From Elephas maximus indicus (taxonomy: Eukaryota > Chordata > Mammalia > Proboscidea > Elephantidae): DNA of 64,000 nt. The notes beneath the pieces are model-generated. The model ran no database searches, was not told the origin of the DNA, and saw nothing but the letters and a program-made list of their open reading frames with translations. Made by a program: the position numbers and the translations under genes. This document shows positions 34,701 to 49,700 of this stretch, one piece after another; position 1 is the first letter of the stretch, and every line of letters starts with the position of its first letter. Where the stretch lies: the NCBI RefSeq assembly GCF_024166365.1, contig NC_064819.1, forward strand, positions 206,857,293-206,921,292. The letters run 5' to 3'.

Positions 34701-37700
34701 GAAACAGATAGCTCCATAAGAATAGCAGGAGACTTCAACGCATCACTCTCAGTAAAGGGCAGAACATCTAGAAAGAGACTCAGCAAACATACAGAATATC
34801 TAAAGGCCACAACCACCTTGACCTCATAAACATGTATAGAACACTCCAATCAACAGCAGCAAATTATACATTCTTTTCCAACACACACATTCTCCAGAAC
34901 AGACCACATTTTTAGGACACAAAGCAACCCTGAAAAAAAAATCCAAAACACTGAAGTAATACAAAGCATCCACTCTGATTACAATGCCATAAAGGTAGAA
35001 ATCAGGAACAGGAAGAACAAGGAAAAAAAAAACCAAATACATGGAAATGAATCATACCTTGTAAAAAAATAAATAAATAAAATAAAATATATATATATAT
35101 TTTTAAAACTGGGTAATAGAAGAAACCAAAGAGGGAATCAAAAAATTCTTAGAACCAAATGAGAATGAAAACACACCACACCGAACCTTTGTGACACAGC
35201 AAAGGCAGTGCTCAGAGGTCAATTTATAGCAATAAACGCATATGTCAGAGAGAAGAACAGGCCAAAATCAAAACGTCAGCCCTACAACTTGAACAAATAG
35301 AGAAAGAATCAACAAGGCCAAAAGTTGGTTCTGTGAAAAGATCCACAAAATAGACAAACCATGGGCAAAACTGACAAAAGAAAAACAGGAGAGAAAGCAA
35401 ATAACTCAAATAAGAAATGAGGGACATTACAACAAACCCAACTGAAATGAAAAGGATCATAGCAGAATATTATGAAAACCTGTATTCCAACAAATTTGAG
35501 AACCTAGAGGAAATGGCCCCCATGTGTCTGTCAGTTTGTTGTACTGTGGGGGCTTGCACGTTGCTGTGATGCTGGAAGCTATGCCACTGCTATTCAGATA
35601 CCAGCAGGGTCACCCATGGTGGACAGGTTTCAGCTGAGCTTCCAGACTAAGACAGGATAGGAAGAAGGACCTGGGAGTCTACTTCTGAAAAGAGTTAGCC
35701 AGTGAAAACCTTATGAATAGCAGCAGAACATTGTCTGATACAGTGCCAAAAGATGAGGCTCCCAGGTTGGAAGGCACTCAGAAGATGACTGGGGAAGAGC
35801 TGCCTCCTCAAAGTAGAGCTGACCTTAATGATGTGGATGGAGTAAAGCTTTCGGGACCTTCATATGCTGACGTGGCATGACTCAAAATGAGAAGAAACAG
35901 CTGCAAACATCCATTAATAATGGGAACATGGAATGTACAAAGTATAAATCTAGGAAAATTAGAAATCATCAAAAATGAAATGGAATGCATAAACATTGAT
36001 ATCCTAGGCATTAATGAGCTGAAATGGACTGGTGTTGGCCATTTTCAATCGGACAATCATATAGCCTACTATGCCGGGAATGACAACTTGAAGAGGAATG
36101 CTGTTGCATTGTCAAAAAGAACATTTCAAGATCTATCCTGAAGTACAGTGCTGTCAGGGACAGGATAATACCATACGCCTACAAGGAAGACCAGTTAAAA
36201 TGACTATTATTCAAATTTATGCACCAACCACTAAGGCCAAAGACGAAGATACTGAAGATTTTTATCAGCTTCTGCAGTTTGAAATTAATCGAACATGCAA
36301 TCAGCATGCATTGATAGTTACTGGTGACTGGAATGCAAAAGTTGGAAACAAAGAAGGATCGGTAGTTGGAAAATAAGGCCTTGGTGATAGAAACAATGCT
36401 GGAGATCAAATGATAGAATTTTGCAAGACCAAGGACATCTTCATTGCAAAAACCTTTTTTCACCGACATACAAGGCAACTATACACACGGACCTTGCAAG
36501 ATGAACACAGAGGAATCAAATCGACTACATATGTGGAAAGAGATGATGGAAAAGCTCAATATCATCAGTCAGAACAAGGCCAGGGCCCGAATGTGGAATA
36601 GACGATCAATTGCTCATATCCAAGTTCAAGCTGAAACTGAAGAAAATCAGAGCAAGTCCATGAGAGCCAAAATACGACCTTGAGTATATCACACCTAAAT
36701 TTAGAGACCATCTGAAGAATAGATTTGACATGTTGAACACTAATGACTGAAGACCAGACGAGTTGTGGAATGACATCGAGGACATTATACATAAAGAAAG
36801 CAAGAGGCCATTGAAGACAGGAAAGAAAGAAAAGACCAAGTTGGATGTCAGAGCAGACTCTGAAACTTCCTCTCGAACATCAAGCAGCTAAAGCAAAAGG
36901 AAGAAATGATGAAGTGAAAGAACTGAACAGAAGATATCAAACGGTGGCTCGAGAAGACAAAGTAAAGTATTATACTGACATGTGCAAAAAGCTGGAGATA
37001 GAAAACCAAAAGGGAAGAACACGCTCGGTGTTTCTCAAGCTGAAAAACTGAAGAAAAAATTCAAGCCTTCAAGCCTCAAGTTGCAATAGTGAAGGATTCT
37101 ACGGGGAAAATATTAAACAACACAGGAAACATCAAAAGAAGATGGAAGGAATACACAGAGTCATTATAGGAAAAGGGATTAGCTGACGTTCAACGATTTC
37201 AAGAGGTAGCATATGATCAAGAACCAATGGTACTGAAGGAAGAAGCCCAAGCTGCACTGAAGGCACTGGCGAAAAACAAGGCTCCAGGATTTGACAGAAT
37301 TTCAGTTGGCTGTTTCAACAAATGGATGCAGCGCTGGAAGCGCTCACTCGTCTATGCCAAGAAATACGGAAGACAGCTTCCTAGCCAACTGACTGGAAAA
37401 GATCCATATTTTTGCCTATTCCCAAGAAAGGTGATCCAACTGACTATGGAAAGTATCGAACAATATCATTAATATCACACACAAGTAAAATTTTGCTGAA
37501 GATCATTCGAAAGTGGCTGCAGCAGTATATCGACAGGGAACTGCCAGAAATTCAGGCAGGTTTCAGAAGAGAACGTGGAACCACGGATATCATTGCTGAC
37601 GTCAGATGGATCCTGGCTGAAAGCACAGAATACCAGAAGGATGTTTACCTGTGTTTTATTGACTATGCAAAGGCATTCAACTGTGTGGATCATAACAAAT

Positions 37701-40700
37701 TATGGATAATATTGCAAAGAACAGGAATTCTGGAACACTTAATTGTGCTCATGAGGAACCTGTACACAGATCAAGAGGCAGCTGTTCAGACAGAACAAGG
37801 GGATACTCAGTGGTTTAAAGTCAGGAAAGGTGTGCATCAGGGTTGTATCCTTTCACCATACTTATCCAATCTGTATGCTGGGCAAATAATTCTAGAAACT
37901 AGACTATCTGAAGAAGAATGGGCATCAGGATTGGAGGAGGGGTCATTAACAACCTGTGATATGCAGAGGATCCAACTTTGCTTGCCGAAAGTGAAAAGGA
38001 CTTGAAGATCAAGGACCACAGTCTTCAATACGGATTACACCCCAACATCAAGAAAATAAAAATCCTTACAACTAGACCAATAAGCAACATCATGATAAAT
38101 GGAGAAAAGATTGAAGTTGTCAAGGATTTCATTTTACTTGGATCCAAAATCTATGCCCATGGAAACAGCAGTCAAGAAATCAAGAGGCATTGCATTGGGC
38201 AAATCTGCTGCAAAGGACCTCTTTAAAATGTTGAAGAGCAAAGAAGTCACCTTGAAGACTAAGGTGCGCCTGACCCAAGCCATGGTATTTTCAATAGCAT
38301 CATATGCATGTGAAAGCTGGACAATGAATAAGTAAGAATTAAGAATTGATGCCTTTGAATTGTGGTGTTGGTGAAGAATACTGAATATACCATGGACTGC
38401 CAAAAGAACGAACAAATCTGTGTTGGAAGAAGTACAACCCGAATGCTTCTTAGCAGCAAGGATGGCAAGACAACATCTTACATACTTTGGACATGTTGTC
38501 AGGAGAGATCAGTCCCTGGAGAAGGACATCATGCTTGGCAGAGCAGAGGGTCAGCGGAAAAGAGGAAGACCCTCAATGCGGTGGGCTGACACAGTGGCTG
38601 CAACAATGGGGTCAAGCATAACGATTGTAAGGGTGGCGCAGGACTGGGCAGTGTTTCATTCTGTTGTGCATGAGGTTGCTATGAGTTGGAACCGACTCAA
38701 CAACACCTAACAACAACAGCAAATATTCAGTCTTGATTAAAGGCCCTGTGTTGGGAATGGAGAAGACATGATGATAAACTGGAAAAAAAATTAAGTAGTA
38801 GAATGTGTAAGACAGTGCAAAAAAGGGAATCTAGGATGACTCTAGTTATTTAAAATCTAGTTTTAGGCGTGAGTGAGTAGGTAGATAGTAGCCAATGGGA
38901 GCTCAGTTCTAAGTTTCATACCTGAGGGTTTCAACCAGGCTCACAGCTTTACATGTCATTTATGTAAGCCAATGACTCACAAATTTATATCCCTGGCCCC
39001 TATCCAACTGCCTACTTGCTGTCTCCACTTGGATATCTTCTGAGGTAGCAGTCTTCGTAGTTAGTTACTGGAGAAACTGAACTGCTGTCCAGTTGCTCAG
39101 GAAAGTTGAGGTAGTCCTGCCTCGTTTTTCTCTCACACCCTACAGCCAATTCATCAAGTACTGCTGGATCTACTATCAAAACATATCCAGCCTGACCTCT
39201 TTTCATGGCTCCTATCACTCTGGTTGGAGCCACCATCTCCTTCGGCCTAGACTATCACCATGGGCTTATACCTGGGCTTCCTGCCTCTGGTCTTCACACG
39301 CACGACTTATTCTTAACATAGCCTGATCCTCTTAAAACAAAGGTCAGACTGTATCACTCCTCTGATCAAAGTCCTTTCCACTCCCATGGTCCTTCCATTT
39401 TACTCTTAGTAAAAGCCAAAGTCCTTACATTGGTCTAAGGACCCTACATATCTGACCTCACCCCACTCATCCCTTTCTGATCTCATTTCCTCTACTCCTC
39501 CTCTTACTGATTCAGATTCAAATTATGCCCTCACATTATTGTACATCAACATCAATAAGGAAGAAAAGGTTAAATGATCCTCTTCTTATCAGCAGAGAAA
39601 AGGACCTATACAGGTTAAAAAGCTGAACTAGGGCCATGTAGCTAAAATTGGCGAAGAAAAGACTTAAATGTATTCATCTGGCAAGTGTTAATGATTAACT
39701 TAATACTAATTCCCCACAATAGAATTCACATCTTTTTTCTTACAAAAATCTATAATCTATGAGTTTTGCCTGAATATTCATAAACTTTCATTACACTCCA
39801 TTAAGAAATAACTTATATACAGAATAATTTCCATTTTTAAAAAGATGAAATAGAAACATACTTCACTCCCATTAATTCTCACATGCACCATGTATATGAA
39901 ATTGTAACAATCATCTTCATAATCATACATGGGTCCCATCTCTTCTCCATTTATAATAACTAATGGGTGAAATATGTCAACAATGATTTCATTTTCCTTT
40001 TTACTGATATCCAGTTTAGGGGGTCCAACTTTTCCTGAAAAACAAAACAAAATAAGATATTATACCAGTGTTTGTCGTAAGTATTTATGGTACATTTCAT
40101 AAAATTAGCAAAATTACTTTTTTTTTTTTTCTTGCTGTTCTAAGGCAGGACCACATTCAAAGCGTCCCACAAAGATCTAGAAGATATTCTAGGTGTCCTT
40201 GATAGGGAAATGTTTACTGTATCTCAGACAAGAAGTACTCTTAGCTAATCTAAACTCTTCTTTAGGAGTTTAATTTCAAGCCCTAGAAAAAAACAGTCGG
40301 CCATGAACCTTGGTAAAAAAATTTGACATGATAAAAGCTGTACGAATTTCTTATTCCTTTATCTTTGCTTCTATGAATTAAGAAACCTCGTTTCTAAAAA
40401 ACGTTACAGAAAAAGCATTTTAGCTATCTTTGAGCCTTTACTGAAATTTTGTTATCTCCAACACCCATGGGTGTCTGGTGTGGTGACTATATAAAAAGTT
40501 TGTTAAATCATTAAATTGTTATTGTGAAAATCAGAACTAGCTATTTATCCATCCAAAAAATATTTATTATATGTCTGTGATGTCTGGGACCCTGTTGGTG
40601 AACAATAATCCACTCTTCACATATTTATTGAGCATGTACTTTCTGCCAGGCAAGTCCCTTTTTTTCCTTTCTCTTTTTTTTTTGTTTTCCCTTTAAAAAT

Positions 40701-43700
40701 TTTTACTATGAAAAATTTCAAACATTCAGGTAAGAAGAGGGGATGGTATAATGACACCATATAATCAAAACCAAGATTTAATAAACAGTAAACATTTTAC
40801 CCTATTTGCTTCATCGATCCATTTTTTTCTGTGGCAAAGATATTTTCCCTAATTGTCCCAAAGCTAGTTTTCTTAGCTGGTTTGTTCAAGCCAGGATTCA
40901 CTCAGGGGTTATATATAGTGCATCTGGTTGTTTCGTCTCTAAAATCTCTTCTAATCTACCATAGTCTCCCTTCCTATACCTCTGCCCTTTATTCATGACA
41001 TTGGCTTGTTGAAAAGACTGGGATAGTAGTCCCGTAGATGGTCTCACTTTCTCATTTCTTTCAATTGTTTGCTCTTTCTGTTGTTTGACTTATTCTATAC
41101 GTTGTACAGGTAGGTTCATTTTTATCATCCGTGCTTCCTCAAGGCCTAGCATACTTTCTGGCGCACAGTACACAGCAGTCCCTTCATAAATCTTTGTTGA
41201 AGAATAAACGGCCTGACATACAGATAGTATGGTTAGCAGATGACAGAGGTATGGACTCTGTGGAACAAAAATATTTAAAAGGTAGGTAGAGGATGGGTCT
41301 ATAGAAGAGACCAAGTACGCACAATCTGAAAAGCAGGAAGAGAATCAGAGCAGTGGTCTAAGTGACAAAGCATGAAAGCTGAATAAGGAGGGCAGTGAAG
41401 CTAGAAGGCAAGGGACTAAAGGACCAGAAGAGGGGGGTCAAGTGACTAGAGGTTTCTTTTACCCAGGAGTCAGGGTTTGAGAGCTCCAAGGTAGGATGCC
41501 TAAGGTAGAGAAGAAGAATGAGAGCCAGCCACCGAAGTCCTCAACAAATATAACTTAGAAGTGAATGGCAGAGAAGACAGGGAGGGAAAGGGTGATGGCG
41601 TTCAGCTGGATAGCACTGGATCCATCTCTGCACGGGGTGGAAACATAATAGTTTAGAGGGGGCAAAGCAACGGCTGTCTCTCAGCCCTATTTTGTGGAAC
41701 TTGGGAGAATGGGAAGACACTAACCCTCCAAATGCTTCTTGGGCATTTAAAAAATTTGTAGCAACTGTTAAAATAAAAGTAAACATATATAGAAGATCTA
41801 TGTACGTATTTCCAAACCTAAAATTTAGACTTGCGTACATTTTACTCACCTTGTTGGCACATAATGAATTCTTTTGACTCTGCATAGGCAGATTCTTTTT
41901 GTCCAAGCCTAGCTTTAACTCTGGCCCAAACAGGACTTGATGGATCATTAATTTCATTAAAAATATTACACTCATGATGAGAAATATTCATACAGGCATC
42001 AATCCATTTTCCATTCCTAAAATGAGGAGGGATAATAAAATACAAAGGTAACCTCTATCGTTAACATATAAATTTGAACCTTCTCTGTCTGCGCTTTGCT
42101 TTTCATTTGTAGTATAATGCAGAAAGAAAGAGCTGAATTAGAATAGGATGGAGAAGCTTTTTGGTTAGAAGTACTACCAATTCCTCTACAATAAAGAGGC
42201 TCAGTTTAAAATACAAGACATGTACAAACCACATTACATACCTAAGTTTTAAAAATTTATTCTTAAACAACTCTAGATTCCATTAAAAACTATTAGCACA
42301 GATAATTTTAAGTTAATCGTAAAATCAAGTGCTACAAAGACTCCTAAAACTTATCAAAAAAAAAACTGAAATTTTTACCTTTCTCCTCAAAAATACATTA
42401 CATTAAAGGAGCTAAGAGGACACCATTACTTTTTATACTGAACTATAAGCTTTATTTGTCATGTCTTAAAATCTTAGAAGTATGTGATACTTCTCTATTT
42501 CAGTATTGACAGGAAGAAGAAATAGGATGCAGTATTCTGAAGAGAATGAATTTGTATCCTTAACACTTCCCGAGATCTATAAGCAGGAAGTTGTGCCTTC
42601 TGGAAAGAACAGATGATGAAAGCAGAACGGAATGTGCAAGGAGCTAAACAAAAACAGAATGACAAGGATAAAACGGTAATACTTACCCATAGTTCTTTAC
42701 CTGTACAGTGAAAACAGGGGTAGGCATCATGACCCCATACTTCCAATAAAGGACAGGGCTCATATTATAGGACTCAATTTTAACATTGGCTGGTACAGGC
42801 ACTGTAACAAGAGATTATAAAAGTAAAATGATAAAATGGACAATAGTAAGAAACCAAAATTAACATTAGAAAATATTATAAGACATCCATGTTAGTAAAA
42901 TATGTATACTTGAAGTAGAATTCTCTAGAATAATTATTTAAATTTAGAACAGATTTTAGAAATTAATTTTATTGAAAGATTAATAAACACAATAAACAAA
43001 AATTAATTTTATACTGGTGAGTAGTACCCAGGGTCTTAAAAGCTTGTGAGTGGCCATCTAAGATACTCCACTGGCCCCACCCCATCTGGAGCAATGCTGA
43101 ATGAAGAAAACCAAAGACACAAGGGGAAGACTAGTCCAAAGGCCTAGTGGACTACAACTACCACAGCCTCCACCAGACTGAGACCAGCACAACTAGATGG
43201 TGCCTGGCTACCATCATGAACTGCTCTGACAGGGGTCACAATAGAGGGTCCAGGACAGAGCTGGAGAAAAATGTTGAAAAAAATTCTAACTCACATTAAA
43301 AAAGAGACCAGACTTACTACTGGTCTGGCAGAGACTGGAGAACCCTAAGAGTATGGCCCCCGGATACCCTTTTATCTCAGTAATGAAGTCACTCCTGAGG
43401 TTCACCCTTCAGCCAAAGGTTAGACAGACCATAAAACAAAATGAGACTAAAAGGGGCACTAGCACAACGGCAAGGATGAGAGGGCAGGAGGGGACAGGAA
43501 AGCTGGTAACGGGGAACCCCAAGGTCGAGAAGGGGAGAGTGTTGACATGTTGTGGGGTTGGCAACCAATGTCACAAAACAGTATGTGTATTAACTGTTTA
43601 ATGAGAAACTAATTTGCCCTGTAAACCTTCATCTAAAGTACAATAAAAAAATTAATTTTAAGGAAAAATAAACACAAATACAAAATGATGCAATAAATGC

Positions 43701-46700
43701 TCATCGCGTTTTAAGTCTTTATAAATGAGCACTACTGCCTGTAAGAATAATCCTCCATTGATTTAATCAGTGGAATTTTTGGTATTTGACACCACAGTTC
43801 CTATTCAATGTTTAGAGAAGAACTAGCTACACCAAGGATAACCAATTTCATTCTAAAATACCACCCGGCCATTCAACACTCCACCCACAACTATCATAGA
43901 CCTTTAATATCTTTTGTATGGCACAGGGAAAACCTAAAGAATGACCAAAGGAACCATCTACCGTTCCAGCTTCATCAACATTTTGCTCTCTGAGATGTAC
44001 GGGGCTGTGAAACAACCTAGTCTAAAGCAGTTTACAATCCACAGTTTAGACAAAAATAAAAACTACTTTTTCCACTTGGGTTCAATTCAGCACTAATTTC
44101 AAATAAAAATCACACATACAAATATAATTTTGCAACCAAGTAAGAAAGAAAGGTACTAGGTGCTGAGAAAGCTCCTAATGAATTTGAACTTCCCTTAGAA
44201 GCCATTTCTTAATGTTAGCATCTTTTGCCTCTGGAAAGGCTGAGTTTTCAAACCAGTAAGTCCTAGTCTCTTTTTAACGGTCTGTCCTTGAATTAATCTC
44301 TTTCCTCTAGCATTTTACTGTAAGAAGCAAGAAGAAACAAAGGGGCACCTTCAACACTTAGCTTGGAAATCTTACCTAAATCCCCTGTAGTTCAATGGGC
44401 ATATCACCTTCCACTGAAGGTGTCTTGGTTATTTAGTGTTGCCATAACATAAATACCACAAATGGATGGCCTTAACAAAGAGAAATTTGTTTTCTCACAG
44501 CTAGTAGGTTACAAGTCCAAATTCAGGGTGTCAGCTCCAGGGGAAGGCTTTCTCTCTCTGTCGGCTCTGGAAGAAGGTTCTTGTCCTCAATCTTTCTCTG
44601 GTCAAGGAGCTTCTCAGGTGCAGGGACCCTGGGTCCAAAGGACACGCTCTGCTCCTGGTGCTGCTTTCTTGGTGGTATGAGGTCCGCAACTCTCTGCTTG
44701 CTTCCCTTTCATCTCTTGAGAGATAAAAGGTGGTGCAGGCCCCACCCTAGGGAAACTCCCTTTATCAGGAAGGTGACCTGTGTTGAGGGTGGTGTTACAA
44801 TCCCACACTAATCTTCTTTAGCATAAAATTACAATCACATAATGGAGGACAACCACACAATGCTGGGAATCATGGCCTAATCAAGTCCACACATATTTTC
44901 TGGGGGACAAAATTCAATCCACGACAGAAGGTGACAGTGTCGCTAAGCTTTCTGTCAGTACGAACAAAGATCCCTCTTCCTCCAGTTTTCACTAACTACA
45001 AATTCTTTATTTTAAGCTCCTCTTTCTAATTATTCCCAAAAGAAATGACTAGATAACTGTACATACTCAATCTGAAATACCTGTATTAGAGGAAAAGGCA
45101 TATAGAAGACAATCTACACACCAGATTATCAAATAAAGTACCTATGTACTTAGGAAGGGGTTACCAAATCATGTATTATAAAACTACAAACAACAGTGAC
45201 TTGTGCAGCATTAGTTTTCAATGTGATTCAAACCATCTGTCCCATAATTTAAGTAAAAGCCTGACATGGTGTCTTAGGCTGGGTTCTCTAGAAAAGCAAA
45301 ACCAGTAAAGCTTATAAACATATATATAGAGAGAGATTTGTATCAAGGAAATGGCTCATGTGATTGTACAGACTGAAACATCCCAAGTCCGTATCAGGGG
45401 CTGGCGAACCCAAGATTGGCAGGTCAGAAAGTGAGGTTCCCGCTCTCAGGCTGTGAAGATCGACAAATTCCAAGATCTGCAGATAAGCTGAAAGCTCCAG
45501 TCCCAACAGCCAGAGGTCAGATGAACAGGAGGCGCTGCAGGATCCAGAGTGAGCAAAGAAGCCAGAACATTTCCTTATATTTGGATGCAGGCCACACTCC
45601 CTTTTAACAGATGGGCTACTTACAGCAGATTCAATCATGGAAGTGATCACATATAAACACCGAGAATCATGGCCCAGTCAAGCTGACACACAATCTTAAC
45701 CATCACACATGGTTAGCCTATAAAACCAAAAACCAAACCCAGCGCCGTCGAGTCAATTCCGACTCATAGCGACCCTATAGGACAGAGTAGAACTGCCCCA
45801 TAGAGTTTCCAAGGAGCGCCTGGCGGATTCAAACTGCCGACCCTTTGGTTGGCAGCCGTAGCACTTAATCGCTACACCACCAGGGTTTCCGGTTTTTTAA
45901 AAAAGCCTATACAAGGGCTTAATTAGACCACAGCTTTCAAACAATCAAGACAGATTAGTGGTAGGAGGAAGAAGTTTCAAGGGGTTAAAGCCAACAAAAT
46001 TTTCCACTAAAGGAGAAACTTTCGAATATTTACACTAAAGGATGTAACCTGTGGTTTTAATGCTACCAGAAGAGAAACCATGCCTTTGTTATTTTTGCCA
46101 AAATCATATGATAAATAAACATGAGTAATTTTCTCATTGTTTCATAATATTGTAACTTTAAATTTAATGGCTATATACTCAGATTAAAATAATTAAAGCT
46201 TACGACAAACTCCTATTTATACTAAATTTATATCATGTAAATATATATATAGAAAGAGTATTATCTATGGAATTTAAGTACAGATTCCACTACAGTATTT
46301 CATGAAATAAAGAAGTCTTTCAGGTTTTCCCATCTTTTGAAAATGCCCAATAGATGGTTTTCTGGAACACATTATTTTTGGAAATGGTCTTGGAATTATT
46401 TGGTACATTATATCTGTATACTACCCAGAGTAAACTTTAGCTGTTTTAAGATCTGCTTCCCAAGCCCCCTCCAGAACTAGCGGCTAGGGATTTAATAAAA
46501 CCAAACAGAGGAGAGAAGAACTGGTTTTTCATAACACTCTAACTGCAATGCAGAGAAAAAGGAGATTTTTGATTGGAGCCAACTGTTTTCTGGGAAAGTT
46601 GAAAAACCAAAAGAGAGAAGATCAGCACAGTGAAGAAGCAGTGCCATTAGAAAGGGCAGTGGGACGTCACAGAAGACCAAAAAACAGCAGAATAGCTCTT

Positions 46701-49700
46701 CAATTGTTGGTGAAGGTAAGGTGGAGAGGGAGGTAAAGAAGTACAGACACTTCCAGATTACAATCTGACAACGCTGGCAATCTCCTCTGCCTGGAGGGGT
46801 GATGGGGTAAGGGCTGCCACCTGTACCCCACCCCATACCCGCTGAAAGCATCTGCGCTCCACTCCAAGAGGGCTGGCCAAGAGTTCATCACCAATTTAAA
46901 CCCAACAGAACACGAAGTCTACTACAGGAAAGCTGTGTGCGCCTGGTGCAGAACAGAGCTTTGCACTCTGTGGACATCATTTAACACTGCTTACCAATCT
47001 CCCTCTGGGAAGGACAAGCTGAGAAGCATTAGAAAGTATGGAGAAAAGGGGCCAGTAATTAAAGTGTTTCTGTAAATTCCAAGTCATCTGAGACTGCAAG
47101 TCAAAAACAAATGCTCCCAATTAAAGCCTTGGAACGCTTTTCTGAATGAACTCTCAGAAAACAGATCCAACACGTCCCCCACATTAAAGATGCACAGGCC
47201 TGGGTATTTTCACAAGGATTTCTTCTGCACTGCAAACTATCAAAGGGCGTGAGAAACCCAGACTGAATAAGTGAAAAATAACATATCAAAGCTTTCTATC
47301 TTGTTCTCCCAGAATTTATTCATGACTACAATCTACCTTGTGGATAAATTTCACAAACCTGATAAAACTGCAGTTTTTCTTATTGCTTTCCAGCTTTTAG
47401 CAAGTAGTAGCGTCCCCTTAGATTTAAGCTGAACAGGACATTTTGGCAATTCTCTCACATGATGTTTCAAATGTTCATAAACATTTTTCTTAAATGGAAA
47501 CATTTGAACATTGTAGGGCTTTGAAAGGAATCAGACATTCATCACTGTTATCAAACTAATGAAAAAATGCTCCGTTTTTTACTTCCTTCTCTTGTCTTCT
47601 AGTGCCTTCAGGAGAAGATTGTTCCAGAATCTTGGGCTCAGGTGAGGACACCTAAGATATTTCAGTTCTATTTACCTTCTATATAATAGTTTCTCAGCAG
47701 GGCGAAGACCCCTAGCAGCCCTACAGTCCTCTCTTTTTCCTGTCTATTGTCTGAGGGACCTGTTCGGGCTTATCACTTATTCTCTTAATATGGGGAGCCC
47801 AGAAGTGATGTAACATATGTGAAAGAAATACTTTTCTTTCTCTTTTTTTTAAGAGATGAGCATACCAAATAGTGGCTTATATTGAACTTGGGATGAACTA
47901 AAACCCCCAGATCTTTGACTTAAACCATCACCAAGTTAGGTCTTATCTAATAAATATGTGCTTAGCCATTTTCCTGACTGGAAATCCAGGATTTTATTAT
48001 TGTTTATACAATTTCCTCTACTGTATTATTTTTGCAAATAGCACACTCTCGTGAATAAATGTGCACACACATAAAACACAACAGATATAACAAAATTATA
48101 TACAAAAAAGCTCTGGCATAGTGCGCTCACACAAATACTGTGCATGTCTCATGACATTTCCACAAGTGAGTTTCAGCCTCATCCACGCTCATTCAATAGT
48201 CTGAAAATGTTATTTTTCGATCATATTTGTATAATAAAAGTACAAGCCATGGTCAAGAAGTCATGGATTGAATTTACTAGTACCCTGGTAATCAGAAAAT
48301 AAACAATTGAAACTGTGCATTTCTTTCTATTAATTTGATAATTATATCGCTGTCACTTTTGAGTCATCAGTCAGAATGTTGAACCTACTGAAGCCTGTCC
48401 ATAAATCACATGGTATCTACTAGAAGTGTAAACAAAGCAAAGCCTGCACTGGCATAAATGGCCTCAAGTAGCTATCAGTAGGAATCTCGATTCAATCTGC
48501 ATTGACATAATTACCACAGTCGTCTTCTGACTCTGGCTTTTAATTAGAAGAGGAAACACAGCAAAACTGATACGTGATAGCTCTTGGCTCAACAGCTGAA
48601 TGCGGAAACCTTATCAGATCATCTTATGTGAAACCATTAAACCATGTTAGGTCTGTTTACTTCATAGCCTAATCATGTCTTAGAGGAGCCCTGTTGGCAC
48701 AGTGGTTAAGTGCTCAGCTGCTAACTGAATGGTCATTGGTTTGAGCCCATCAGCCACTCTGCTGGAGAAAGATGTGGCAGTCTGCTTTCTGAAAGATTTA
48801 CAGCCTAGGAAACACTATGGAGCAGTTCTACTCTGTCCTACAAGGTCACTATGAGTTGGAATCAATTCAGCAGCAGTGGGTTTGGTTTTTGAGAATTAGG
48901 TCTTATTAGCATCAATACCTTTCTTTGATCAATGATCTTAAGTCACCTTAGTCATTTGCTTTCGAGAATATTAAAGGACACTTGCTTCTTGTACGCCTCA
49001 CATTTGAAATCTGCAATCTTTTTACTACAATCAGCCAGTTATCGATCATATTGTGCACATTTTTTTCAGTTTATAAATCTAAATCTTAGAACCCTTTAGG
49101 ATCATGGCAGGAATTAAACGCAGAAGCGAGAGTTCGAGGTTGGAGAGTTGTCCATTTGTGAATGGAGAAAGGAGAATCAGGAGCTGGAGAAAATGAATCC
49201 GTGAAAACAAGCACATTGTGGGCCCAAAACAAAATGGTCTGAGTTGGAGTACAACTTGAAAGAGTAGATTATTTCTCGAAGGGAACACAATCAAGCTGTC
49301 TCTACTGTTGCAATTCAGATCAAAACAAACCTTCTGGCAAACGAAACAGGAATTCCACATTTCAAGGCAGGTTTCACCCATATTTCAAAATTCATCGAAA
49401 GGAATGGCCTTTCCATGAGGATGAGAACCACTACAGGCCAGCAAATTTTGGATGACTGGTCAACTTTCACAAATTTATCACCAAAGAAATCTCTGCATTT
49501 GGTATCTCTGCAATGGACATAATTAATACGGACAAGGTTCTAATGTCTTCTGACATTCCGGCCACCAGAACTGTAGCTGCTTCAGGTACGAAAACTGTGG
49601 CCGTTACAACCACTGGGCACAAGATGGCTTGCTTCACTGTAGTCCTTTTGTTGCACTGCGAGAGGGATGAAATTAAAGCCAGTGGTGATTTTCAAGAGAG

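Larger units (their letters stand above)
30944..35514 (+). mobile_element. L1 with 1.9-kb 5' UTR, truncated in ORF2
   Basis: The 5' end (GAGGCAGAGCCAACACATGG) and next 90 bp align with the 5' ends of the L1s at 13696 and 62393. A pyrimidine-rich repeat block follows (31380-32420), then ORF1 from 32834 and the ORF2 endonuclease region from about 34330. The element stops at 35514, where an RTE begins, so the reverse transcriptase is missing. It is antisense to IFNGR1. Confidence 0.8.
30079..39861 (-). other. IFNGR1 intron 4
   Basis: GT-AG intron of 9.8 kb, mostly mobile DNA: a SINE, an L1 and an RTE LINE. About 30080-30600 and 38726-39324 show no recognised feature. Confidence 0.85.
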
